From positions 38,879 through 102,878 of the forward strand of contig NZ_BDBC01000026.1 of assembly GCF_001612785.1 (NCBI RefSeq): DNA of 64,000 nucleotides. The letters run 5' to 3'. The translations under genes were made by a program, and so were the position numbers. Shown here in pieces: positions 32,423-42,000 of this stretch. Numbering within the stretch: position 1 is the stretch's first letter; each line of letters opens with the position of its first letter. This DNA is from Nocardia beijingensis NBRC 16342 (GTDB lineage: Bacteria > Actinomycetota > Actinomycetes > Mycobacteriales > Mycobacteriaceae). A model generated the notes under the pieces. The model searched no databases, was not told the origin of the DNA, and saw nothing but the letters and a program-made list of their open reading frames with translations.

Positions 32423-35400
32423 AGCCGTAGCAATGACGGCCTGCCGATGCTGCCGCCGTGGTTGTCGGAGAGCGACGTCGGCCAGAGCGGCTACGAAGCG
32501 CCGGTGCAGAACCTTCCGCACGACGACCTCATCGAAGAGACGCCCAGCCGCAGGCGCGGCCGTTTCAAGAACCGCGCGCCCGAGGCGGAACGCCCGGAGG
32601 CCGCGCGGCCGGAGAAGCGCCGCAAGGGCTGGCGCCGCGACAAGAACGAGGGCCCCGCCGAGGAGGACCAGCGGCACGGCGAGGCGAGCCGCGCGCCCGC
32701 ACCGGTCCCGGACGAGCCTGCACCGGTTCCGCCCCCGCAGGAGTCCTGGCAGCAGTCCCAGCAGTCATGGCAGCAGCCGCAGGAGCCATCGCAGCAGCCG
32801 CAGCAGTCATGGCAGCAGTCCCAGGAATCGTGGCAGCAGCCCGGCCAGGACCGCACTCCACCGGCCCAGGACAACTCGTGGCAAGCGCCGCCCGAGCGCG
32901 GCAACGGTCCGCAGCACAGCCTGCCCACCCGCAACCCGTCGCGGCCGTCGCCCGGCTTCCAGCCGCTCGGCAGCAGGGCCGCGAACCCGCCCGTACCGAA
33001 CGACCAGCCTGCGCACCGGCAGGCGGACCGGCCCGATCTCCCGCCACCGCCGCCTCGGCAGCCGGCCGAGGAGCGGCCCGCCGCCGCGCGGAACGACGAG
33101 CACGCCCGGCCGTCGCACGGACAGAGCACGCCCGCCCAAGCCGTCGGCCGGCCTCCGCTCGGCCCGCAGCACGGCGGATGGCCGTCCACCGGCAACCCTC
33201 GGCTCGACGCCGCCCTCTCGGCCGTGGCGCCGAACCTGTGGCCGAACTCGGCTCCGCCCGGCCAGGCCGCAGGCACCGGACCGACTGGAAACGAGGTAGC
33301 TCAGCCGGGTGCCGGATCTCCCCGACCCCGGACTCCGGCTCCGACCAGCGGCGACACGTCGACGCAGTCACCCGACCCGGCTGCGCCTCCGTCTCCGACA
33401 GACCAGGCGGCATGGCAGAGCGGGCACTCACCGACGGCTCCCGGCGAACTCGCACCACACAGTCCACAGCAGACGCGGCCGAGCGGCGAACCAATTCCGA
33501 CCGGCGGCGATAGGTCCGCGCAGGCGCTCCACGGCGGATACCCCGCCGCGCCCCCGTCTCCGACGGACCAGGCGGCATGGCCGGGCGGGCACTCACCGAC
33601 GGCTCCCGGCGAACTCGCACCACACGGCCCGCAGCAGACGCGCCTGACCGGCGCGCGTCCGGAAGCTCCGACCGGCGATACGCCGGTTCCGCCGACCAGC
33701 GGCGGATACTCCGCAGTGCCTCCGTTCACCGGAGACCACACGATGTGGCAGAGCGGGCACTCGCCGACGCCGACGGCCACTCCACCCACTCCGCCTTCCG
33801 AGCTTCCCACCGACGTGGCCGCTGCGCCGACCGACACCGAGCAGCCGGGTTCGCAGATCGCACAGGCGTCGGCACCGGCTGGCACACCGCCCACCACGGG
33901 CACTGCCGGGCCGACCGGTGGCGCGACCGTGGGGGCAGTACCGACCGGCCTGGACCACACGGCATGGCACAGCGCACCCCTGCCGACAACATCCGGCACC
34001 CCACCCACACCAGGCGACGCCCCCACCACAAGCGCAACACCGACCGGTCCAGACCACGCGACACGGCACAACGCACCCCTGCCGACAACACCCGGCACCC
34101 CACCCACACCAGGTGACGCCCCCACCACAAGCGGAACGCCGACCGGCCCGGACCACACGGCACCGCACAACGCACTCTTGCCGACAACACCCGGCACCCA
34201 GCCCGTATCAAGCGAGGTCGCGACCGCGAGCGGGGCACCGGCCGGCGCGGAATCTTCGGCACGGGAGTCGGCCGCCCTGTTGAGCGGGGAAGATTCCGGC
34301 GAGCCGCAGGGAGAGCACTCCGGGGTTGCAGCCGACAAGCAGACACGGCAGCACGCCGATCGGGTATCGGCGCCCGGGGGTGGAAGCACGGCTTCTACCG
34401 GAGCAGACCCGGTCCGGGAGGCAGGGAGTGAGAGAGCGCCCGGTGCTGGGACGCCGTCAAGCGGTGCAAGTCCGGCCGAACCGCGCGGCGAGAACACCGC
34501 TGCCGGGTCGAGCGCGGCAGCGGCTCAGGCCCCGGCGACGACGGCAGCTACGGAGTTCGGGCAGGGCACCAGCTACATCACGCCGTCGAGCGATGCCGAC
34601 CAGACACCGTCCAGCGCACAGCATTCCGCACAAGGCCCGCAGGCCGCCTCGGCTGCTCCTCCTGCGGTGACTTCTGACGGTCCGCCGCCCTGGCTCGCCG
34701 CGTCCACGCCCGAGCAGGCCGCGGCGTCCGCGACCGACGCGCCGGGCCCACTCCCGCCGCTGCCCGACCCGCCGCGCACCGGCGGATCCGGTTCACCCAC
34801 AGCCGCTCCGGACGAGCACCGCCTGCCGCCGCGCGGCGCGGACGGCCCGCCGCCCTGGCTCGGTCACAGCGCGCCGGAGCAAGGTCGGTCCGACCGTCCG
34901 GGACTCCCGCCCACGCCGCAGGAGACCGCCGCACCGGCCGACCGCGCGCCGGAAACCCATACGCCCGCCGATCACCGACCGCCGTCGCACCCGCTGCCCG
35001 CGGATCACGGCGTCACGGAACCGGCCCCCTCCGGCCCGCATGCCGGGCATGGTGGGCTCACTGTGCCGCCCGGCCCCCACAGCGCCGCCGCGACCGGCGC
35101 TGTGGCTGCCGCCCACACGCCAGAAACCCCCGCGAATCCGAACGCCTCGGATTCTGCGGATGTCGCTGGCGAGCAGGGTAATTCGAGCGCGCCAGCGCCG
35201 AACTGGACCAGCGCGACCGAGGTAGGCCACCGGTCCGTCGCAGGCGGCGGACGACACCGGCTGTCCGAGGAGCCGAACGAGCCGTCGGCTCCGCAGACGC
35301 CGGTCGGACAAGTGCCCGGCTTCGACCAGCAACAAGTTCCCCAGTCACGACCGGATACTGCCTACGCCGCAGGCGGCCCACAGCAGCACCCCAATGGCCC

Positions 35401-36745
35401 GAGCGACGTAAACGCGGTCCAGCCTGCCCAGTTCGCGGGCGGTCAGACGCCGGTTGCCCCACCACAGGCCCCCGCCGACCAGTGGCGCAATGCCGCCGCC
35501 CCGGAATCCGCGGCAGCAACACCGCATTCCGCGCCACCGCACCAGACCACCGTGCAAACAGCCCCGCAGTGGGGCGCGCCGCCGGGTTACGCACAACCGC
35601 CCGCCCAGCAGCAAGGCACGCCGCTCCAACAGCAGGGCGCACCACTCCAACAGCAAGGCGCACCACTCCAACAGCAAGGCGCACCACTCCAACAGCAAGG
35701 CGCACCACTCCAACAGCAAGGCGCACCACTCCAACAGCAAGGCGCACCACTCCAACAGCAAGGCGCACCACTCCAACAGCAAGGCGTCCCGCTCCAGCAA
35801 CAAGGCGCGCCGTTCCAGCAACCTTCGCTGGACAACGTGCCGCTGCGCCGGGCCAAGAAGGCGCCGGGTACCGGATGGCGCAAGGCGGTGCACCACGTGT
35901 CCGGCGGCGCGATCAACCCCGGTATGTCCGCGGAGGAACGCAGGCTGCAGGAACTGGTCGCGCGGATCAGGCAGCCCGTCCGCGGCGACTACCGGATCGC
36001 GGTGCTGTCGCTCAAGGGCGGTGTCGGAAAGACCACTACCACAATGGGTCTCGGCTCCACCTTCGCCTCCATCCGGGGCGACCGGGTGATCGCGGTGGAC
36101 GCCAATCCCGACTTCGGCACGCTGTCGCAGCGGGTGCCGCTGCAGACCAGGTCCACCGTGCGCGACCTGCTCCTCGATTCGACCATCCAGCGCTATTCGG
36201 ACGTGCGCAGGCACACCTCGCAGGCGACCAGCCGCCTGGAAGTGCTGGCCAGCGAACGTGATCCGGCCGCGTCGGAGGCGTTCAGCGAAGAGGAGTACCG
36301 CGCGGTCGCCCGGATCCTGCAGCGGTTCTACAACATCATCCTCACCGACTGCGGTACCGGGCTCATGCACTCGGCCATGTCCGGCGTGCTCGATCTGGCG
36401 CACTCGCTGGTACTGATCTCCTCCCCCGCGATCGACGGAGCCCGCAGTGCCGCAGCGACATTGGACTGGCTGTCCCTGCACGGCCACGACCATTTGGTGC
36501 GCAACGCGGTGGTGGTGATCAACTCCCCGCGGGCCGGATCACCGAATGTCGGTATCCAGCAGCTACGGGAGTACTTCCTGTCCCGGTGCCGCGCCGTGCA
36601 CATCATCCCGTTCGACGCGCACATGTCCGAGGGCGCCGAAATCGACTTGCACCGGCTGCACAAGCAGACCAAGCGGGCCTACGTCGAGCTGGCCGCGACC
36701 GTCGCGGACGATTTCGCCACCGATCACCGTCGTTACCACCCGTGA
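32420..36745 (+). CDS. EspI-like protein: long Pro/Ala/Gln-rich region plus MinD/ParA-type ATPase
   Basis: 1441 residues. Residues 1 to about 1150 are low-complexity Pro/Ala/Gln/Gly sequence with several repeat arrays. A basic segment (PLRRAKKAPGTGWRKAVHHV) follows, then a ParA/MinD domain (about 1190-1441) with the deviant Walker A SLKGGVGKTTTTMGLGS (about 1196), AVDANPDFGTL and LTDCGTGLM. This arrangement is that of EspI (Rv3876) of ESX-1, which has been linked to ATP-dependent control of secretion. It is unusually long for the family. GTG 32420 has GGAGAGG 7 bases upstream. It is separated from the second ESX locus by three genes but probably serves it. A hairpin follows the stop. Confidence 0.85.
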   Translation: MSRSNDGLPMLPPWLSESDVGQSGYEAPVQNLPHDDLIEETPSRRRGRFKNRAPEAERPEAARPEKRRKGWRRDKNEGPAEEDQRHGEASRAPAPVPDEPAPVPPPQESWQQSQQSWQQPQEPSQQPQQSWQQSQESWQQPGQDRTPPAQDNSWQAPPERGNGPQHSLPTRNPSRPSPGFQPLGSRAANPPVPNDQPAHRQADRPDLPPPPPRQPAEERPAAARNDEHARPSHGQSTPAQAVGRPPLGPQHGGWPSTGNPRLDAALSAVAPNLWPNSAPPGQAAGTGPTGNEVAQPGAGSPRPRTPAPTSGDTSTQSPDPAAPPSPTDQAAWQSGHSPTAPGELAPHSPQQTRPSGEPIPTGGDRSAQALHGGYPAAPPSPTDQAAWPGGHSPTAPGELAPHGPQQTRLTGARPEAPTGDTPVPPTSGGYSAVPPFTGDHTMWQSGHSPTPTATPPTPPSELPTDVAAAPTDTEQPGSQIAQASAPAGTPPTTGTAGPTGGATVGAVPTGLDHTAWHSAPLPTTSGTPPTPGDAPTTSATPTGPDHATRHNAPLPTTPGTPPTPGDAPTTSGTPTGPDHTAPHNALLPTTPGTQPVSSEVATASGAPAGAESSARESAALLSGEDSGEPQGEHSGVAADKQTRQHADRVSAPGGGSTASTGADPVREAGSERAPGAGTPSSGASPAEPRGENTAAGSSAAAAQAPATTAATEFGQGTSYITPSSDADQTPSSAQHSAQGPQAASAAPPAVTSDGPPPWLAASTPEQAAASATDAPGPLPPLPDPPRTGGSGSPTAAPDEHRLPPRGADGPPPWLGHSAPEQGRSDRPGLPPTPQETAAPADRAPETHTPADHRPPSHPLPADHGVTEPAPSGPHAGHGGLTVPPGPHSAAATGAVAAAHTPETPANPNASDSADVAGEQGNSSAPAPNWTSATEVGHRSVAGGGRHRLSEEPNEPSAPQTPVGQVPGFDQQQVPQSRPDTAYAAGGPQQHPNGPSDVNAVQPAQFAGGQTPVAPPQAPADQWRNAAAPESAAATPHSAPPHQTTVQTAPQWGAPPGYAQPPAQQQGTPLQQQGAPLQQQGAPLQQQGAPLQQQGAPLQQQGAPLQQQGAPLQQQGAPLQQQGVPLQQQGAPFQQPSLDNVPLRRAKKAPGTGWRKAVHHVSGGAINPGMSAEERRLQELVARIRQPVRGDYRIAVLSLKGGVGKTTTTMGLGSTFASIRGDRVIAVDANPDFGTLSQRVPLQTRSTVRDLLLDSTIQRYSDVRRHTSQATSRLEVLASERDPAASEAFSEEEYRAVARILQRFYNIILTDCGTGLMHSAMSGVLDLAHSLVLISSPAIDGARSAAATLDWLSLHGHDHLVRNAVVVINSPRAGSPNVGIQQLREYFLSRCRAVHIIPFDAHMSEGAEIDLHRLHKQTKRAYVELAATVADDFATDHRRYHP
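33390..33719 (+). repeat. 165-bp coding repeat in the EspI-like gene (2 copies)
   Basis: Two near-identical 55-codon segments start at about 33390 and 33555 (both beginning CGTCTCCGAC) and encode a PPSPTDQAAW...GHSPTAPGELAPH block. The reading frame is preserved. A third, diverged relative with 'WQSGHSPTPT' lies just after. Confidence 0.7.
33941..34200 (+). repeat. 99-bp coding repeat in the EspI-like gene (about 2.6 copies)
   Basis: Units start at 33941, 34040 and 34139 (each beginning CCGACCGG) and encode 33-residue blocks of the form PTGPDHTA..NAPLPTTPGTPP. The first two units are complete; the third diverges before its end. The period is a multiple of three, so the frame is kept. Confidence 0.8.
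35606..35815 (+). repeat. 21-bp coding minisatellite, 10 units, in the EspI-like gene
   Basis: Ten tandem 21-bp units encode QQQG[A/T/V]P[L/F]. Units 3-8 (35648-35773) are identical at DNA level; unit 2 differs by one base, and the flanking units carry a few substitutions. Perfect tandem copies point to recent expansion by slippage, so the copy number is likely to vary between strains. Confidence 0.95.
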
Positions 36746-36747
36746 CA

Positions 36748-36771
36748 CCCGCCGGGCCGTGGCCCGGCGGG
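36748..36771. terminator. Terminator hairpin after the EspI-like gene
   Basis: CCCGCCGGGCC-GT-GGCCCGGCGGG begins 2 bp after the stop. In practice it is a 10-bp GC stem with a 4-base loop, followed by CAAAG. It lies 26 bp from the stop of the convergent gene. Confidence 0.75.
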
Positions 36772-36796
36772 CAAAGGGCGAGAACGGATCAGCCGC

Positions 36797-37324
36797 TCAC
36801 CACTCGGGCAGACGCCGTCTGCCCGCCATGACGTCGCGCACCAGATCGTCGTAGGCGTCCGCGAGTTCGGCGAGATGATGCCACGCGTTGTGCAGCAACT
36901 CGTCGTGCGCGTTCAGAGTCATCAACGCGTGGTGCGCGCGCACCGACGACTCGGCGAGGCGATCGATCACCGCGCCCACCGTTTCGGTATGCAACGTGGC
37001 GCCGAGCCGATGCTGCGGCACGTTCCGCATCACCCAGTCATCGATGGCCATCACCAATTCGACTCTGCGACGCTCGATTTCGCGGACCACCGCCACCGAG
37101 GTGTCCACCGAACCACCGCGGCCGACCAGGCGGCGCTCATGTAGCACTGCCAGATCACGAGCGAACCACAGGAGCGGACCACCGACCACGCGGTGTCCGC
37201 GACACGCCCGGACCAATAGGTCGGACGTGGGAAGCAATCCCGGCGCCGAAGAGCGCACCGAAGGATCGGCACACCTCGATGTGCCGGGGAGGGGCATTAC
37301 GACCGTTGAATCCGAACCTGCCAC
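36797..37324 (-). CDS. DUF4254-like protein of unknown function
   Basis: Up to 175 residues, mostly alpha-helical, soluble. The segment ARDLAVLHERRLVGRGGS, the HTETVGAVIDRLAESSVRAH block and the C-terminal AELADAYDDLVRDVMAGRRR match what I recall of actinobacterial DUF4254 proteins; no function is known. The start is uncertain: an in-frame ATG at 37297 (MPLPGTSRC) is also possible. It is divergent from the GntR regulator across 142 bp containing a palindromic operator, so it may be a target of that regulator. Confidence 0.65.
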   Translation of the reverse strand: MAGSDSTVVMPLPGTSRCADPSVRSSAPGLLPTSDLLVRACRGHRVVGGPLLWFARDLAVLHERRLVGRGGSVDTSVAVVREIERRRVELVMAIDDWVMRNVPQHRLGATLHTETVGAVIDRLAESSVRAHHALMTLNAHDELLHNAWHHLAELADAYDDLVRDVMAGRRRLPEW

Positions 37325-37421
37325 GTTGCCTCGCCGTCATCGCCGCACAACACCGGATCAGGACTTCATTACAATAAACCTCTGAAGGCACCTGTCAAGC
37401 GTTACCGGTCCGTAGGCAGTC

Positions 37422-37439
37422 ACGAAGAGTACACTTCGT
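37422..37439. promoter_or_regulatory. Palindromic candidate operator for the GntR regulator
   Basis: ACGAAGAGTACACTTCGT is an 18-bp near-perfect palindrome (ACGAAG / CTTCGT arms with a central GTAC) 27 bp upstream of the gntR start and in the divergent promoter gap. Autoregulation by the adjacent GntR protein is inferred. Confidence 0.5.
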
Positions 37440-37466
37440 TACCTGCATGACCAACCGAGGAGCAAG

Positions 37467-38270
37467 ATGGCGGACGGTCCGACGTATCACCGGATCGCAG
37501 ACCTCCTCCGCGAGGAGATCCGCGCAGCCAAGTGGAAACCGGGCGATCGACTGCCCAGTCACTCGGAACTTGCCGATCAAATGCAGGTCTCGATAACCAC
37601 GGCCCGCAACGCGATCCAGGTGCTGGTGGCCGAAAATCTCGTCTATACAGCTACTTCCCGCGGGACGATCGTTCGAAACCAAGAGATTCTGGAATCCGTG
37701 GTCACCGATTCCATCCGCCCCGACCGGCCGCAGACCCCGCACGACATCTTCGAGGAGATCGCGCGGGCCGCGCACCGGGAGCCGTCGAAGGAGTTCAGCG
37801 CGAAGATGGAGCCCGCCAGCCCCGAGGTCGCGTCTTGGCTGGGTGTACCGCCGGATTCGTGGGTGCTGGCCAGGACGGTGGTCCAGTATCTCGACAACGA
37901 GCCGTGGTCGTGGGAGGTCAGTTTCTATCCCCGTGACCTGGCCGAGGCCACCGGAATCGACTCGCCGCACGACATCCCGGAGGGCACCACCCGCCGCCTC
38001 GCCGACCGGGGCCATGCCGAGACCGCGCACCGCGACACGCTCGTCGCGCGGCCGGCGAACGCGGAGGAAGCGTTGGTGCTCGGCGTCGCCACCGGCACCA
38101 TCCTGCTCGACCATCTGCGGATCGGCGCCACCCACGAACGCGTCACCCGCGCCACGCGGCAACGTTCGCTCGCCACCGGCAATCGGCTCGCCTACGAACT
38201 CGGCGACGCCGAAGGCACCGCGGTCATCCGGAACACGCTTGCCGATTCACACGGGTCCGGCCGGGCGTAG
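37467..38270 (+). CDS. GntR/HutC-family transcriptional regulator
   Basis: 267 residues. The N-terminal winged helix-turn-helix spans about 5-70 (YHRIADLLREEIRAAKWKPG, LPSHSELADQMQVSITTARN), followed by a UTRA-type effector domain (about 100-245, SWVLARTVVQYLDNEPWSWE). It probably binds a small metabolite that releases DNA; the ligand is unknown. GAGGAGCAAG precedes the ATG. It is followed 3 bp later by the GNAT gene, likely one transcript. Confidence 0.93.
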   Translation: MADGPTYHRIADLLREEIRAAKWKPGDRLPSHSELADQMQVSITTARNAIQVLVAENLVYTATSRGTIVRNQEILESVVTDSIRPDRPQTPHDIFEEIARAAHREPSKEFSAKMEPASPEVASWLGVPPDSWVLARTVVQYLDNEPWSWEVSFYPRDLAEATGIDSPHDIPEGTTRRLADRGHAETAHRDTLVARPANAEEALVLGVATGTILLDHLRIGATHERVTRATRQRSLATGNRLAYELGDAEGTAVIRNTLADSHGSGRA

Positions 38271-38273
38271 TCC

Positions 38274-38879
38274 ATGACGATCGCGCTGCGCCAGGCGACT
38301 TGGGGCGATCTCGGCACGATCTGCCGCCTGCGGGTGCAGCGCACGGCGTGGCTCACCGCGCGCGGCTCCGACCAGTGGACGGTCGCCGGGCGCGGGCTGC
38401 CCATCGAGATCTTCGCCCGCGCCGTCGGACGTGCGCTGGACGCGGGCGAGACCTGGATCGCCGAGGTCGCGGGGGAACCGGCAGGGACCATCACGGTCAA
38501 CGACCGCGCCGACGAGGGCCTGTGGTCTCGGTGGGAACTCGACGACGCGGTGATCGTCCACTACATGATCGTGGACCTGCGATTCGCGGGCCAGCGCGTC
38601 GGCCATTACATGCTCGCGCACGCGGGAACCCTCGCCCGCTCGCAGGGCCGCGCCTGGGTCCGGCTCGACGCGTGGACCACCAATGCCGACCTGCACGCCT
38701 ACTACCGTTCCGCGGGTTTCCGTTCGGTGCGCATCGCGGGGGGACCGCTCGCGCTAGGACCTTCGCGCGCACTGTTCGAGCGGAGAGCCGATACCTGGGA
38801 TCCCCCCCTTCCCGTACCGGTGACGGCTGCCGGGCGAGTGGGCGCGTCCGCGCTCTTGCGCCCGCCACCGAACAACTGA
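38274..38879 (+). CDS. GNAT-family N-acetyltransferase
   Basis: 201 residues. The acetyl-CoA-binding motif A region is IVDLRFAGQRVGHYMLAHAG (about 97-116; an R/Q-x-x-G-x-G/A type loop), followed by RLDAWTTNADLHAYYRSAGF, typical of motif B. The acyl acceptor is unknown. It is cotranscribed with the GntR regulator, so it may act on the regulator's effector or a related amine. The last ~30 residues are Pro/Ala-rich and not part of the fold. Confidence 0.88.
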   Translation: MTIALRQATWGDLGTICRLRVQRTAWLTARGSDQWTVAGRGLPIEIFARAVGRALDAGETWIAEVAGEPAGTITVNDRADEGLWSRWELDDAVIVHYMIVDLRFAGQRVGHYMLAHAGTLARSQGRAWVRLDAWTTNADLHAYYRSAGFRSVRIAGGPLALGPSRALFERRADTWDPPLPVPVTAAGRVGASALLRPPPNN

Positions 38880-39002
38880 GCGCCGGTACTCGGCGCTCGC
38901 GACGACGGCGAACGTACCGGTGCGCGGCACCCCGCTCACGGGAGATGGTCGGCGATCCGTGCCATCCCCGGCCGCATGCCGCGCGACGATCCGATGCGCC
39001 CC

Positions 39003-42000
39003 TCAGATCGGCGGCAGATGCGCGATCTGCACCATCTCGATGCCTCTGCTGCGGGAGACCAGCGTTCCGCGTCCTGGCGGCAGCTTGCTCGGCCGCACGT
39101 CACCGATCAGCTTGCCCTCGTCCCGCGATCCGCTCATGATCAACGTCTCCACCGAGAGGTTCTTCATGGTGCCCAGGATCGGGTCGTACAGCGCGCGGGA
39201 GACACCGCCGCTGCGGCGGGTGACCACGAAATGCATGCCGATGTCGCGCGCTTGCGGCAGGAATTCCAGCAGCGGCGCGAACGGATTCATGCCGGTGCCC
39301 GTGGCGACCATGTCGTAGTCGTCGACCACGATGTAGATCTCCGGGCCGCTCCACCAGCTGCGTTCGCGTAACTGCTGCGGCGTGATATCCGAGCCCGGAA
39401 TCCGTTTGGCCAGATACCCGGCCACCTCCTGGATCATCGGACCACAGGTCTGCGACGACGTGGAATACCCGGCCAGGTGGTCGCCCTCCACCACGCCCAG
39501 CATGGTCCGGCGGTAATCCACCATGATGATCCGGGCCTGCTCGGTGGTCGACTGCTCCACCACGCCCAGCACGATGTTGCGCAACAGGGTGGTCTTGCCG
39601 CACTCCACGTCCGCGAATGCCATGAAGTGCGGTTCCACGCCGAAATCCAGTACCAGCGGCTGCAACTCGGACTCGCCGAGCCCGACGACGACGCGGGTGG
39701 GGCCGAGTTCGACACCTTCCGCCTTCGCCGAGGCCAGCAGCTCGTCCCTGCCGAACCGTAGCGGCAGCATGCGCACTTCGGGCGCGTGGCGGTCCGGGTA
39801 CTGCTGTTCGAGTCCGGCCCGCGCCTGCGCGACACCGTCGGCCAGGCTGCCCGGGTCGGAGTCGGAGTCCAAGCGCGGCACAGCGATCAGCATGTGCAGC
39901 TGGTCGGCGGTCAGACCGCGGCCGGGACGTCCGACCGGAACCTGGTGCGCGGTGCGCCTGCCCATCTCCGAGTCGGACGGATCGCCGAGGCGCAGCTCGA
40001 TGCGGGTGCCGATCTGGTCCTTGACCACCGGACGGATCTCGGCCCAGCGCGCGGCGCCGATCATCAGGTGGATGCCGAACGACAGCCCCTGGGCCGCGAT
40101 GGCGTTGATCTGCGGCTCCAGCATGTCGAATTCCTCGCGGATCGCGGCCCAGCCGTCGATCACCAGGAACACGTCGCCGAACTTGTCGTCGGCCAGCGGA
40201 TCGGCGGGCCCGGCCGCGCCGTCCTGGACGCGGCGGCCATCGCCGAACTTGCGCCGACGGAACTCGGCCATCGACTCGATGCCGAGCGCGGCGAAGCGCT
40301 CCTCGCGCTGACGCATCAGCGTGGTGAGTTCGGCGACGGTGCGGCGCACCCGGTCGCTGTCGAGACGCCCGGCCACCGAACCGACGTGCGGCACGCCGGA
40401 CAACCCGGCCATGCTTCCGCCACCGAAGTCGAGGCAGTAGAACTGCGCCTGTTCCGGGGTGTGCGTGGCCGCGGTCGCCATGATGATGGTGCGCAGTGTC
40501 GTCGACTTGCCCGACTGCGGGCCACCGACGACGGCGACATTGCCTTGCGCGCCGGCCAGATTGATGGTGAGCACATCTCGGCGTTGCTCGTAGGGCTTGT
40601 CGATGACGCCGATCGGCATCCACAGCTGGCCGTGCCGGTTGACCGGCGAACGCCAATCGGGATCCGGAAGCAGCATGTCCACCGTCGGGGATTCGTCCAG
40701 CGGCGGCAGCCACACCTCGTGCGCCGGGCGGCCGTGCCCGGTGAGTCGCTTGACCACCACGTCGAGCAACGTGTCGGGGATGCCCTCGTCGGCGCCGGGC
40801 GCGGCCCCGACCGCCGACGGTGGCGGCGGCAACTCCAGCAACGGGTTCGACGGCGCGACCGGCTCGATTCCGATATCGGTATCGATCGGCTCGGGCATCT
40901 CCACCGGGGCGGCGGTGAACAACGCGGGCCGTCGACCCGCGACCGGGCTGCCGTCCTCGCCGGCCACCGTAGCTTGCGGCGCGACATACGGACCGGACAC
41001 GTAACTGGCGTTGAACCGCAACGGGTCCGACGCGTCGCTCTTCAGATATCCCGAGCCCGGCACGCTCGGCAGGTGGTAGGCGTCGGTGATGCCGAGCACG
41101 GCGCGTGACTCGTTCGCCGAGAACGTGCGCAGACCGATCCGGTAGGACAGGTGCGATTCCAGGCCGCGCAGCTTGTTCTCCTCCAGGCGCTGCGAAGCCA
41201 GCAGCAGGTGCACGTGCAGCGACCGCCCGAGGCGGCCGATCATCACGAACAGCTCCGCGAAATCCGGCTTCTGCGAAAGCAATTCGGAGAACTCGTCGAC
41301 CACGATGAACAGCGCGGGCAGCGGATCGAGCGGTACGCCCGCGGCGCGCGCCTTCTCGTAGTCGGTGACGTTGGCGTAGTTGCCCGCCGAACGCAGCAGC
41401 TCCTGGCGGCGGTTCATCTCGCCGGCGAGCGCGTCTTTCATGCGATCGACCAGCGACAGTTCCTCTTCCAGGTTGGTGATCACGGCGGCGACGTGCGGCA
41501 GCGAGTCGAGGCCGAGGAAGGTGGCGCCGCCCTTGAAGTCGACGAGCACCAGGTTCAGCGCGTCCGGCGAGTGCGTGGTGACCAGCGAGAGCACCAGGGT
41601 GCGAAGGAATTCGGACTTTCCGGAGCCGGTGGCGCCGATGCACAGGCCGTGTGGGCCCATACCGTTCTCGGCCGACTCCTTGATGTCGATCTCCACCGGA
41701 GTGCCGTCGGGGGTGATGCCGATCGGCACCCGCAGCCGCTCCCGGCCGGTGCGCGGACGCCACACCCGCGCCGGATCGATCTGGGCCGCGTCGGGAATCT
41801 TCAGCAGCGCCATCAGCCCGGGATCGGCCGTGGTTCCCTCGCCGAGACTGACGATCTGCGCCGCGGTCGCCAGCCGGTATCTGGCCAGTGCGCGGGCGAA
41901 GGACGCGGCCTCGGCCGTGCTCACCTCGTCGGCGGTGGCGAACTTCTCCACTCCGGCGGCGCTGCGCGCGGCCACCTCGCCGTCGGCGACGACCAGTTGC

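Noticed and set aside
35606..35815. Regular short repeats resembling a CRISPR array
   Set aside because: Units are contiguous without spacers, in frame with the EspI-like gene, and encode QQQGAPL.
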